From positions 1,674,001-1,738,000 of the forward strand of contig NZ_JABTEZ010000002.1 in the NCBI RefSeq assembly GCF_015711605.1: a stretch of 64,000 nucleotides of DNA. The letters run 5' to 3'. Positions within the stretch are counted from its first letter, which is position 1, and every line of letters starts with the position of its first letter. Positions 45,334 through 52,782 of the stretch are shown one piece after another. A program made the translations under genes and the position numbers. The notes under the pieces were generated by a model. It ran no database searches. It was not told the origin of the DNA and saw only the letters and a program-made list of their open reading frames with translations. Origin of the DNA: Planomonospora sp. ID67723 (GTDB lineage: Bacteria; Actinomycetota; Actinomycetes; Streptosporangiales; Streptosporangiaceae).

Positions 45334-45744
45334 ATGAAACTCGATTCCGCCGGCCTGCAGGTGCTCTCCCACCAGGAGTGCATGCGCCTGCTGGCGACGG
45401 CTCCGATCGGGCGGATCGTCTTCACCGATCGTGCCCTGCCGGCGGTGCAGCCGGTCAACTTCCACCTCGAGGGCGAGGACATCGTCATCCGTACGACGGC
45501 CGGATCCAAGCTGGCCGCCGCGACGCGCCGGACGGTCGTGGCGTTCGAGATCGACGACTTCGATCCGGCGCAGCGCACCGGCTGGTCGGTGACCGCGGTG
45601 GGACACGCGCGGGCCGTGGACGATCCGGCGGAGGCCGCGCGGCTGGCGGGGCTGCCCCTGACGCCGTGGGCACCGGGCGAGCGGGACCACTTCATCGTCA
45701 TCGCGGCCGAGCAGGTCTCCGGCCGCCGCATCGGTGGCGGCTGA
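45334..45744 (+). CDS. Pyridoxamine-5'-phosphate-oxidase-like flavin/cofactor-binding protein
   Basis: A 136-residue split-barrel protein. Typical features are a helix with E-C-M-R-L-L, APIGRIVFTDRALPAVQPVN, IRTTAGSKLAAA, GWSVTAVGHARAV and a closing HFIVIAAEQVSGRRI. Such small proteins bind FMN, F420 or haem and are frequent in DosR regulons. ATG 45334 is preceded by GCTGGAGG, exactly as in its paralogue at 50312; a GTG at 45319 would add five residues. The DosR-like box at 45283 lies 38 bases before the start. Confidence 0.8.
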   Translation: MKLDSAGLQVLSHQECMRLLATAPIGRIVFTDRALPAVQPVNFHLEGEDIVIRTTAGSKLAAATRRTVVAFEIDDFDPAQRTGWSVTAVGHARAVDDPAEAARLAGLPLTPWAPGERDHFIVIAAEQVSGRRIGGG

Positions 45745-45847
45745 GCCGGGGACCTGCCGGCTCGTGTTCGCGGACCGGCCGCCTCGCTGAAGTCGCCACC
45801 GCGGAATGAGGCGGCGCGGAGGCTTTCCCGGGGACGACGGCCCGCCG

Positions 45848-46342
45848 TCATGCTCCGGGGGCCGCGCCGAGGTAGCCGGCCAGGTCGTCCTGGTGGGGGA
45901 AGCTTCCGGGCACATACGAGCACCAGGGTTCTTCAGCGAGGACGTCGCCGCTGGTGGCGAATGCGCGGGAGCGGGAGCCGCCGCACACGGTGCGGAACTC
46001 GCATGCCCCGCAGCGTCCGGCCAGCAGACCGGGGTCGCGCAGGGCGGTGAAGACCGGGGAGGTCCGGTAGATCTCGGTCAGCGGGTGGACGCGGACGCTG
46101 CCGGCCGGGAGCGGCAGGAATCCCGACGGGGAGACCTGCCCGGTGTGGGAGACGAACACCAGGCCACGGCCGGCGCTGACGTCGATCGGCGGGCGGCGGG
46201 TGCGGGTGGCGCGGACGAGGCCGGAGTGTACGGCGCGCCGCCGCGGGGCGTGGTAGAGGGGGCCCAGCCCGAGTGTTTCCACGTGGTCGGCGCCGCGGGC
46301 CTGCAGGATGTGCCGCTGGGGTGGGCTCACGTCGCCCTTCAT
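45848..46342 (-). pseudogene. SPASM-domain tail of a radical-SAM protein
   Basis: A 164-residue frame. The recognisable part is the C-terminus of a radical-SAM/SPASM protein: GLVFVSHTGQVSPSGFLPLP, HPLTEIYRTSPVFTALRDPG, GRCGACEFRTVCGGSRSRAF, EEPWC. The auxiliary-cluster cysteines are kept but the whole catalytic radical-SAM domain (CxxxCxxC) is missing. It nevertheless has an ATG with AAGGGAACACATC ahead, and that ATG overlaps the stop of the nitronate-monooxygenase remnant. So it is a truncated but possibly translated gene. Confidence 0.65.
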
Positions 46343-47001
46343 GATGTGTTCCCTTCGCAGCCGGTGCCGAGCAGGTGGCCGACGACGTCGGCGGCGGTGT
46401 AGTCGCCGGGCAGGTCGTTGCACAGGCAGCGGCGTCCGTCGGTGTCGGCGATGGTGCGGCCCTTGCGGATGTGGGCGTCGACGGGTTCGGCGGGGCAGCG
46501 GTAGCCGGGTGTGCCGTCGGGTTTGAGGTATGGCGTGCGCAGGTGTCCCAGATCGCACAGGCGCGGGCGGGCGGTGTAGACGTCGGCGGCGCGGCGCAGC
46601 AGGTCACGCCGGAGGGCGTCGTCCAGGCCGGACTCACGGCACAGGGCGAAGGCGGTTCCGACCTGGATGCCGGTGGCGCCGGCCAGCAGCGCCCGCGCCA
46701 GGCCGTGGGGTCCGGCGTATCCACCGGCGAGCCAGAACGGCAGGCCGAGCTCGGCGACCTTGGAGGCGTCGGCATGGTCACGGGGCCCGTATACGGGTTC
46801 GCCGGTCGGGCCGAGCCGCATCCGGCCGCGCGGTGGCGCGCTGTGCCCGCCGACGGGTGTGACCATCTGGATTTTCTCCAGGTAGTTGACGCCGATGGGG
46901 CCGTCGTGTCCTTCTCGGGCGAGGAACACCTCGGTGAAGTTGGCGGCGCCGAAAGTCCCGCGGATGGGGCCCCGGTCACCTGCCGGAGTCCGTTGCGGCA
47001 A
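46339..47001 (-). pseudogene. Nitronate monooxygenase with internal deletions
   Basis: The frame keeps blocks of an FMN-dependent nitronate monooxygenase in order: GTFGAANFTEVFLAREGHDG with VNYLEKIQM; GLPFWLAGGYAGPHGLARAL with QVGTAFALCRESGL; and RPRLCDLGHLRTPYLKPDG with GYRCPAEPVD and RRCLCNDLPG. The N-terminus, the segment after KIQM and a segment before VYTARPRL are missing compared with the family, yet the frame is open throughout. Its stop overlaps the start of the SPASM remnant (ATGA), preserving operon structure. Confidence 0.65.
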
Positions 47002-47072
47002 CAGACGAGCAAGCCATCGGCGATGCCGGTCCGCGAACCGCTGTGGGACGGATGCCGCCCCGCGGCGGATTG

Positions 47073-47567
47073 CTACTGCGCCGCGGACAAGACGGTGCCC
47101 ACCGCGACGAGCGCGGCGCCGGTGCCCATCAGCATCGCGCCCAGGCCGACGGCCAGGGAGGTGACCTGCCAGGCCTGGTAGGCGCTCATCAGCGAGGCAC
47201 GCAGCGTCTCACCCATGAACGCGGTCTGGCGCAGCTCGGCGAGTTTCTCGTCCTTGCCTCCGGAGGCGTGCAGGTCGGCGCTGATCTCCGAGTAGCTGCG
47301 CCCACCGGTGGCCTTTCGCACGTTGCCGCTGATCATTTCGGAGAAGACACGGGCGTGGGTGCCGTTCTCCACCCGGCGCCCGGCGTAGCGGCCGTGCTCG
47401 GCGGGCAGGCCCTTGGCCGGGAAAGTGATCTTCTGGCGGATGAGTTCGTCGCGGATCTCCTCTTTACCCCGCAGGCCGCGGACCGTCATGACCGCGCCGG
47501 CCGTCAGCATGGCGACGCCGACGCCGCCCAGCAGCAGCATCAGCGTCAGCCCTCGCACGTTGTCCAC
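47073..47567 (-). CDS. Membrane protein of unknown function
   Basis: A 164-residue protein with an N-terminal membrane helix (LTLMLLLGGVGVAMLTAGAV), a soluble middle (KITFPAKGLPAEHGRYAG, MISGNVRKATGGRSYSEISA) and one or two C-terminal helices (SLAVGLGAMLMGTGAALVAV). The start is GTG 47567 with AAGGAGA eight bases ahead; the upstream frame is not conserved-looking. A DosR-like box (GGGCTGAAGGTCCC, 47718-47731) lies 150 bases upstream. I do not recognise the family. Confidence 0.65.
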   Translation of the reverse strand: MDNVRGLTLMLLLGGVGVAMLTAGAVMTVRGLRGKEEIRDELIRQKITFPAKGLPAEHGRYAGRRVENGTHARVFSEMISGNVRKATGGRSYSEISADLHASGGKDEKLAELRQTAFMGETLRASLMSAYQAWQVTSLAVGLGAMLMGTGAALVAVGTVLSAAQ

Positions 47568-47717
47568 CGGTTCTTCTCCTTGCCGACTCACGATGAGACC
47601 CATGGGATGGGTGACCGGCCTGTGACCGGTCCGATGCAGGACCCTTTCGAGAGGTCCGCACAGAAAGAGTGCGTTCTCGGCACGGGCATCGGGCAGGGTC
47701 ACCGGTCCCCGATATCC

Positions 47718-47881
47718 GGGCTGAAGGTCCCATCGACGGGCTCGGGCAGCCAGGGGAAGGGAGCGAAGTCGATCAGGAAGAGCTCGCCCCGGAACCTGGT
47801 CAGTCTCAGGTGGGCGGGGTTCTTCGTTCGATCGTCGTCTCCTCCGGGATCGCCGTCACCGGTGCGGGGGACTTCGGTCCT
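47718..47881. promoter_or_regulatory. Two DosR-like boxes
   Basis: GGGCTGAAGGTCCC (47718-47731) lies upstream of the membrane protein gene. GGGACTTCGGTCCT (47868-47881) overlaps the 3' end of the neighbouring nitroreductase gene, as if the promoter region extends into it. Confidence 0.55.
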
Positions 47882-48404
47882 CAGCCGGGCTCGGGTCGTC
47901 GAGGCGGATCCGGATCGCGACCGCGTCGCGGGCCCAGGCCGACTGCGCGGCCCCCGACAGGTGGCCCGGCGCCGCCGACATCGCCAGCAGGACTTGCGTG
48001 ACCTGCCCGATGTCCGTGAAGACCTGCGCGGTTCCCCGCTGCTCGCGTCCACGCAGGAGCACGCGGACCGGCGCCCCGTCCAGCAGGTTGCGCCACCACC
48101 GGCGGCCGGTACGGCTGACCAGCAGCAGTTCGCCGTCCTGCTCGGCGTAGCCGGCGGGCACCGTGATCTCCCTGCCGCTCCTGCGGCCGCGCACGGTCAG
48201 CAGGACCACCGCGTCGTCCAGCAGGAAGCGCAGCGGGGAGCGGGCCAGTCCTCGCACGACCGGGTTGACCAGGCGGTTCCGGAGCCTGTCCGTCAGGTGC
48301 CGGCGCACCACCACCCGGTCGAGGTCGCTCCCGGTCAGGGGCTTCCCGCACGGCGGAGCCGTGCCGCCCGTCCCCGTCGTGTGCCCCGTCGTGTACGCCG
48401 TCAT
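47856..48404 (-). CDS. Deazaflavin (F420)-dependent nitroreductase family protein
   Basis: A 182-residue split-barrel protein of the Ddn/FGD-type nitroreductase family. Landmarks are VVLLTVRGRRSGREITVPAG, LLLVSRTGRRWWRNLLDGAP and VRVLLRGREQRG. Such proteins use F420H2 to reduce quinones or nitro compounds and help survival under hypoxia. ATG 48404 follows GAGGAGG. Two DosR-like boxes lie upstream (48462 and 48484). A partial copy of the same family is embedded in the chimeric ORF at 25861. Confidence 0.75.
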   Translation of the reverse strand: MTAYTTGHTTGTGGTAPPCGKPLTGSDLDRVVVRRHLTDRLRNRLVNPVVRGLARSPLRFLLDDAVVLLTVRGRRSGREITVPAGYAEQDGELLLVSRTGRRWWRNLLDGAPVRVLLRGREQRGTAQVFTDIGQVTQVLLAMSAAPGHLSGAAQSAWARDAVAIRIRLDDPSPAEDRSPPHR

Positions 48405-48461
48405 GTCCGCGCCTCCTCAGCGTCCTGCTGTCATTCGACCGTTTCCCCGCCCGTCCCGCAG

Positions 48462-48497
48462 TGGTCCAAAGACCCTGCCGGCAGGGACCTCCGGCCT
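48462..48497. promoter_or_regulatory. Pair of DosR-like boxes in a divergent promoter
   Basis: TGGTCCAAAGACCC (48462-48475) and GGGACCTCCGGCCT (48484-48497), 22 bp apart. They lie between the F420-type nitroreductase (minus) and a small ORF and the XRE-PNPOx gene (plus). Confidence 0.65.
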
Positions 48498-48524
48498 TTG
48501 CACGGAGCCCCGGTGGACGATGGG

Positions 48525-48656
48525 ATGACAGGAGAGCGGACGCCGGAGGAAGTCGTGGCCATGCTGGTCAGCGCAGTCGTGACCGATCAGGTCATCACGG
48601 TCCGCCGTACCGATCCGGTACGGCAGGCTGTCCGGGTCGGGCGCCCGGCGGGTTAG
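48525..48656 (+). CDS. Small ORF, 43 residues
   Basis: MTGERTPEEVVAMLVSAVVT continues with DQVITVRRTDPVRQ and stops at 48656. The codon bias is actinobacterial and the start lies 28 bases after a DosR-like box, so it might be a leaderless small protein. It could equally be a remnant. A GGAGGAAG site precedes a second ATG at 48561. No family is recognised. Confidence 0.35.
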   Translation: MTGERTPEEVVAMLVSAVVTDQVITVRRTDPVRQAVRVGRPAG

Positions 48657-48763
48657 AGTCTGCCGCCCCGGGGGAGGTCCGGAAGTGATCCGGACCCGGA
48701 TCCGCAGCCCTCCGATCATCACCGGACCCGAGCCGGCTTTTCCGTCTTCCACCGGGAGAATCC

Positions 48764-49450
48764 ATGACCGAACACAGCACGGCGCCCGGCGCGGCCCCCG
48801 GCGACCTCGGCAGGCGGGTCGCCGCGCGGCGCGAGGCCCTCGGCCTCAGCCGCGAGCAGCTGGCCGGGCAGGCGGACATCGACTCCGGCTACCTCGCCTA
48901 CCTGGAGGAGAGCGCCGCGTCCCCGACCAGCGAGACCGTGCAGAGCCTGGCCGCCGCCCTGGAGACCACTCCTGAGGAACTGCTCGGCGGCACGGTCGAT
49001 CTGCCGCCCGGACGCGGTCCCGCCGCCGCCGCGCCCTCGCTGGACATGCTCGATCCCAACGAGTGCCTGCACCTGATCTTCCCTGGCGGTGTGGGCCGGG
49101 TGGCCTTCACCGACGCCGGTGGGCCGATGATCCTGCCGGTCAACTACGTGCTGCACGATAACGCCGTGGTCTTCCGCACCGCCGTCGGAGGCCCGTTCGA
49201 CGAGAACCTGCGGACCGGTGTGGAGGGGGTCGAGTTCAAGGTCGCCTTCGAGGTCGACCGGATCGACGACCCCAATCGGGAGGGCTGGAGCGTGCTCATC
49301 AGGGGCGGCGCGCACCTGGTCTCCTCCGCCGAGGAGCAGGCGATCGTGAAGGCGGCGGACGTGCAGTCCTGGGCGGGCGGCGAGCGGGAGCTCTACGTAA
49401 AGATAATTCCCGCGGAGGTCACCGGCCGCCGGATCCGGCACCACGGGTGA
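48764..49450 (+). CDS. XRE-type helix-turn-helix fused to a PNPOx-like domain
   Basis: A 228-residue protein. Residues about 14-75 are a Cro/C1-type HTH (LGRRVAARREALGLSREQLA, DIDSGYLAYLEESAASPTSE). After a proline/alanine linker, about 95-228 form a pyridoxamine-phosphate-oxidase-like split barrel (DPNECLHLIFPGGVGRVAFT, ILPVNYVLHDNAVVFRTAVG, GWSVLIRGGAHLV, ending EVTGRRIRHH). This joins a DNA-binding module to a flavin- or F420-binding fold, suggesting a redox- or cofactor-responsive regulator. It lies between the F420 nitroreductase and the DevR-like regulator. Confidence 0.8.
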   Translation: MTEHSTAPGAAPGDLGRRVAARREALGLSREQLAGQADIDSGYLAYLEESAASPTSETVQSLAAALETTPEELLGGTVDLPPGRGPAAAAPSLDMLDPNECLHLIFPGGVGRVAFTDAGGPMILPVNYVLHDNAVVFRTAVGGPFDENLRTGVEGVEFKVAFEVDRIDDPNREGWSVLIRGGAHLVSSAEEQAIVKAADVQSWAGGERELYVKIIPAEVTGRRIRHHG

Positions 49451-49612
49451 CCTCCCGCCCGAGCCGTAGGCCTCCCGGGCCGCGGGATCCTCGCTTCTGG
49501 CGGGAACCTGCACGCCGGTCACGCCGTGGTCTGTGTTTTGATGGTCTCCCGCAGGACAGGGTCGATTGGAGGGCCCGGTCGCCCGCGGTCGTGGTGGAGG
49601 AGGGCTGAGGGC

Positions 49613-50281
49613 ATGAGTGTGATTCGCGTGGTGCTGGTGGACGACCACGAGGTGGTGCGACGCGGTGTGGCGGCCCTGCTCGATTCGGAGGACGACATCG
49701 AGGTGGTCGGGGAGGCCGGGACCGCCGAGTCGGCCGTGGCCAGGATCACCGCGCTGCGGCCGGATGTGGCGGTGCTGGACGTGCGCCTGCCCGACGGCAG
49801 CGGCGTGGAGGTGTGCCGGCAGGTGCGCTCGGCCGTTCCCGGGTTGGCCTGTCTGATGCTGACCTCCTTCGCCGACGACGACGCGTTGTTCGACGCGGTG
49901 ATGGCGGGCGCCTCGGGATACGTCCTCAAGCAGATCCACGGCTCCGACCTGGTCGGCGCGGTGCGCACGGTGGCCTCGGGCCAGTCGCTGCTGGACCCGC
50001 AGACGACCGCGGCCATGCTGGCGCGCCTGCGCGAGCATGACAGCAGGAAGGACCCGCTGTCGGCTCTGTCGGCGCAGGAGCGGCAGATCCTGGAGCTGAT
50101 CGGCGAGGGACTGACCAACCGGCAGATCGGCGAGCGCATGTTCCTGGCGGAGAAGACCGTCAAGAACTACGTCTCCAACCTGCTGGGCAAGCTCGACATG
50201 CAGCGGCGCACTCAGGCGGCGGCTTTGGTCACCCGGTTGAAGGCCGAACGCGGTGAGCGGGGAGACCTTCGTCCCTGGTGA
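49613..50281 (+). CDS. devR: DevR/DosR-like response regulator (NarL family)
   Basis: A 222-residue two-component regulator. The receiver has the acidic pair D10-D11, phosphoacceptor D56 (VAVLDVRLPDGSG) and GYVLKQI near residue 105. The C-terminal LuxR-type HTH reads LSAQERQILELIGEGLTNRQ, then IGERMFLAEKTVKNYVSNLL, very close to mycobacterial DevR. I start it at ATG 49613 after GAGGG. It is the natural master regulator for the DosR-like boxes of this island and the partner of the two GAF kinases. A DosR-like site at its own 3' end serves the next gene. Confidence 0.88.
   Translation: MSVIRVVLVDDHEVVRRGVAALLDSEDDIEVVGEAGTAESAVARITALRPDVAVLDVRLPDGSGVEVCRQVRSAVPGLACLMLTSFADDDALFDAVMAGASGYVLKQIHGSDLVGAVRTVASGQSLLDPQTTAAMLARLREHDSRKDPLSALSAQERQILELIGEGLTNRQIGERMFLAEKTVKNYVSNLLGKLDMQRRTQAAALVTRLKAERGERGDLRPW
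50262..50275. promoter_or_regulatory. DosR-like box inside the end of devR
   Basis: GAGACCTTCGTCCC lies within the last codons of the response regulator gene and 36 bases before the second PNPOx start. Confidence 0.55.
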
Positions 50282-50311
50282 GAGACGGTGCCCGAGGCCG
50301 ATGCTGGAGGC

Positions 50312-50743
50312 ATGAAAGCCGACTCCACGGGCCTGCGGGTGCTCTCGCGGGCCGAGTGCATGGAACTGCTCGCCTCGGCGCCGATCGGGCGGATCGTCTT
50401 CACCGACCGCGCGCTGCCGGCCGTCCAGCCGGTCAACTACGTGCTGGACGGGGAGCGGCTGGTGATCCGCACCAGGGCCGGCTCCAAGCTGGCCACCGCG
50501 GTGCGCGATGCGGTCGTGGCCCTGGAGGCCGACGCGTTCGACCCGGCAGGCCGGACCGGCTGGTCGGTGACCGTGGTCGGGCACGCGCGCGCCGTGCCGG
50601 AGGGCCGCGAGTTCAGCCGGCTGGCCCTCCTGCCCCTGACGCCCTGGACGCCCCGGGACGGGCAGCGGCCGGAGCACCGGGACCACTACATCGTGCTCCC
50701 GGTGGAGCAGGTCTCCGGCCGCCGGGTCGAGGCCTATCCCTGA
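50312..50743 (+). CDS. Pyridoxamine-5'-phosphate-oxidase-like protein, paralogue of 45334
   Basis: A 143-residue split-barrel protein nearly superimposable on the one at 45334: SAPIGRIVFTDRALPAVQPV, VIRTRAGSKLATAV, GWSVTVVGHARAV and HYIVLPVEQVSGRRV. ATG 50312 is preceded by the same GCTGGAGG sequence. It probably binds FMN or F420 and acts as a small oxidoreductase or cofactor chaperone. A DosR-like box ends 36 bases upstream. Convergent with the second GAF kinase. Confidence 0.8.
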   Translation: MKADSTGLRVLSRAECMELLASAPIGRIVFTDRALPAVQPVNYVLDGERLVIRTRAGSKLATAVRDAVVALEADAFDPAGRTGWSVTVVGHARAVPEGREFSRLALLPLTPWTPRDGQRPEHRDHYIVLPVEQVSGRRVEAYP

Positions 50744-50837
50744 TCCGGGACGGACGCCCGGCACCGTTCGTGAGCGCCGGTCCGGTCAGGGGCGGACGCT
50801 CCGCACCCGGAGCCGTTCCCGGAGGGCGCCCCCGCGT

Positions 50838-52532
50838 TCATCCCCGGTCGAGGGGAACCTGCCAGCGCAGGCGGCTCCCGCCGCCCTCGGCGCGCTCCGC
50901 GGTGAACGTGCCGCCCAGGCGCGCGGCCCGGTCCGCCAGGTTGCGCAGCCCGCTGCGCCGCCCGCCCTCGGGGATGCCGACGCCGTCGTCGCTCACCTCC
51001 AGCAGCAGCGCGCCGCCGCCCGCCTCGACCAGCACCCGGGCCCTGCTCGCCCGGGCGTGCCGCGCGACGTTGGACAGCGCCTCACGCAGCACCGCCCGCA
51101 GCTGCTCGGCCACCTCCTCGGGCACCGTGTTGTCCAGCGGGCCCTCCATCCGGATGCCGGGCATGAAGCCGAGCTGATCCCGCGCCGCCTCCACCAGCTC
51201 CGTCACCTGCCCGCGCAGGCTGCGGCTCTGACCGGTCTGCGGCGGCGACTGCAGCGCGAAGATCGTGGAGCGGATCTCCTTGATGGTCTGGTCCAGCTCG
51301 TCCACCGCATGCTGCATCCGGGTCGTGGCGGTGGGGTGGTCCACCATCCTGACCGTGCTCATCAGCGTCATCGCCACCGCGAACAACCGCTGGATGACCA
51401 CGTCGTGCAGGTCCTTGGCGATGCGGTCGCGATCCTCCAGCAGGCCCAGCCGCTCGGCGTCGCGGCGCGCGTCGGCCAGCTCCAGCGCGACCGCCGCCTG
51501 CCCGCCCAGCGCCTCGGCCATCCGCAGGTCCGCCTCGCTGAACGGCGGCGGCCCGACCCGTTTGGCCAGGCTCAGCACGCCGCGGGCCGTACCGGCCCTA
51601 CCCAGGGGGACGGCGATCGCCGGCCCCAGCGGCACCTGCTCCAGATGCGCCGGGTAGGCCGTGTGCGCACGCAGGTCCGGCGTGCTCTGCAACGCGCCGG
51701 TGCGCAACGCGGCGGCGGCCAGCGAGCTCTCCAACGGCACGTCCCGCCCACGCAGCAGCTCGGCGCCGAACCCCTCGGCGATCTCGATCCGCATGGTCTC
51801 GCCGTGCGGGAAGCTCACCGTGACCGTGTCGGCGCGGGCCAGCTCCCGAGCACGCCGGGCCATGGCGACGAGCACCTCGTCCGGGTCGTCGCCCGAGAGC
51901 AGGCCGGTGGTCATCTCGGTGGAGACCCGGAGCCAGTCCTCGCGTCGCCGGGTCTCGTCGTAGAGCCGGGCGTTCTCGACCGCGACGCCCGCGGCCCTGG
52001 CCAGCGCGGTGACCACGGCCTCGTCGTCCTCGTCGAACACCCCGTTCCCGGCCTTCTCGGTCAGGTAGAGGTTGCCGAACACCTCGTCGCGGACCCGGAT
52101 GGGCACGCCCAGGAAGCTGCGCATCGGCGGGTGGCCGTCGGGAAAGCCGTAGGACTCGGGATGGTCGGTGATATCGGCCATCCGGAGCGTCCGGGGCTCC
52201 TTGATCAGCAGCCCGAGGAGGCCCTTGCCGTGCGGCCAGTGGTCGACCCGCGCGATCTCCTCCTCGGTCATCCCCACGGGGATGAACCGCTCCAGCGTGC
52301 CGCCCTCGCCGACCACGCCGAGCGCCCCGTAACGGGCGTCGACCAGCCGGGTGGCCGCCTCGGTGATCCGCCGCAGCACGGTCTCCAGATCCAGGTCACT
52401 GCCGACCGAGACGACGGCCTCCAGCAGGGCGTGGACCCGGTCCCGGGTCGCGAGGACCGCCTCCAGCCGGCTGTGCAGCTCCGACAGCAGGTCGTCCAGC
52501 CGCATGTGCGGAACCAGCGGCTTGTCGGCCAC
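50838..52532 (-). CDS. Second DevS/DosS-like GAF sensor histidine kinase
   Basis: A 564-residue paralogue of the kinase at 28893 with the same order. GAF-A has GHPPMRSFLGVPIRV, with H134 at the haem-ligand position. GAF-B follows; HisKA_3 has H376 in DRIAKDLHDVVIQ, and the ATPase has REALSNVARHA and DDGVGIP. The GAF-B domains have diverged more than GAF-A or the kinase core. GTG 52532 follows GGAGGAGAG; the frame extends upstream but is not homologous there. It recalls the DevS/DosT pair of mycobacteria, two sensors feeding one DevR. Confidence 0.9.
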   Translation of the reverse strand: MADKPLVPHMRLDDLLSELHSRLEAVLATRDRVHALLEAVVSVGSDLDLETVLRRITEAATRLVDARYGALGVVGEGGTLERFIPVGMTEEEIARVDHWPHGKGLLGLLIKEPRTLRMADITDHPESYGFPDGHPPMRSFLGVPIRVRDEVFGNLYLTEKAGNGVFDEDDEAVVTALARAAGVAVENARLYDETRRREDWLRVSTEMTTGLLSGDDPDEVLVAMARRARELARADTVTVSFPHGETMRIEIAEGFGAELLRGRDVPLESSLAAAALRTGALQSTPDLRAHTAYPAHLEQVPLGPAIAVPLGRAGTARGVLSLAKRVGPPPFSEADLRMAEALGGQAAVALELADARRDAERLGLLEDRDRIAKDLHDVVIQRLFAVAMTLMSTVRMVDHPTATTRMQHAVDELDQTIKEIRSTIFALQSPPQTGQSRSLRGQVTELVEAARDQLGFMPGIRMEGPLDNTVPEEVAEQLRAVLREALSNVARHARASRARVLVEAGGGALLLEVSDDGVGIPEGGRRSGLRNLADRAARLGGTFTAERAEGGGSRLRWQVPLDRG

Positions 52533-52782
52533 GCCTGCTCTCTCCTCCCGCCGGTCCGGCGTGCTTCTCCCGGCCAGTCTTTCATCCCCCCTCGGCGGGG
52601 CAGAAAGAACATCCCCGGATACACGAGTACGCCCGGGCTGCGGTGCGTCACCGTCACACCACAGCAACGCCGAAGAAGCAGGCGTCGTTCGGCAAGTGTC
52701 ACTCTGTTTCATGCATTCGGTATCGGATGGTCCGCTCGAGACCGCATCGCGCCCAAAGGCAGAAGTGAGTGGTAAGCACGCA

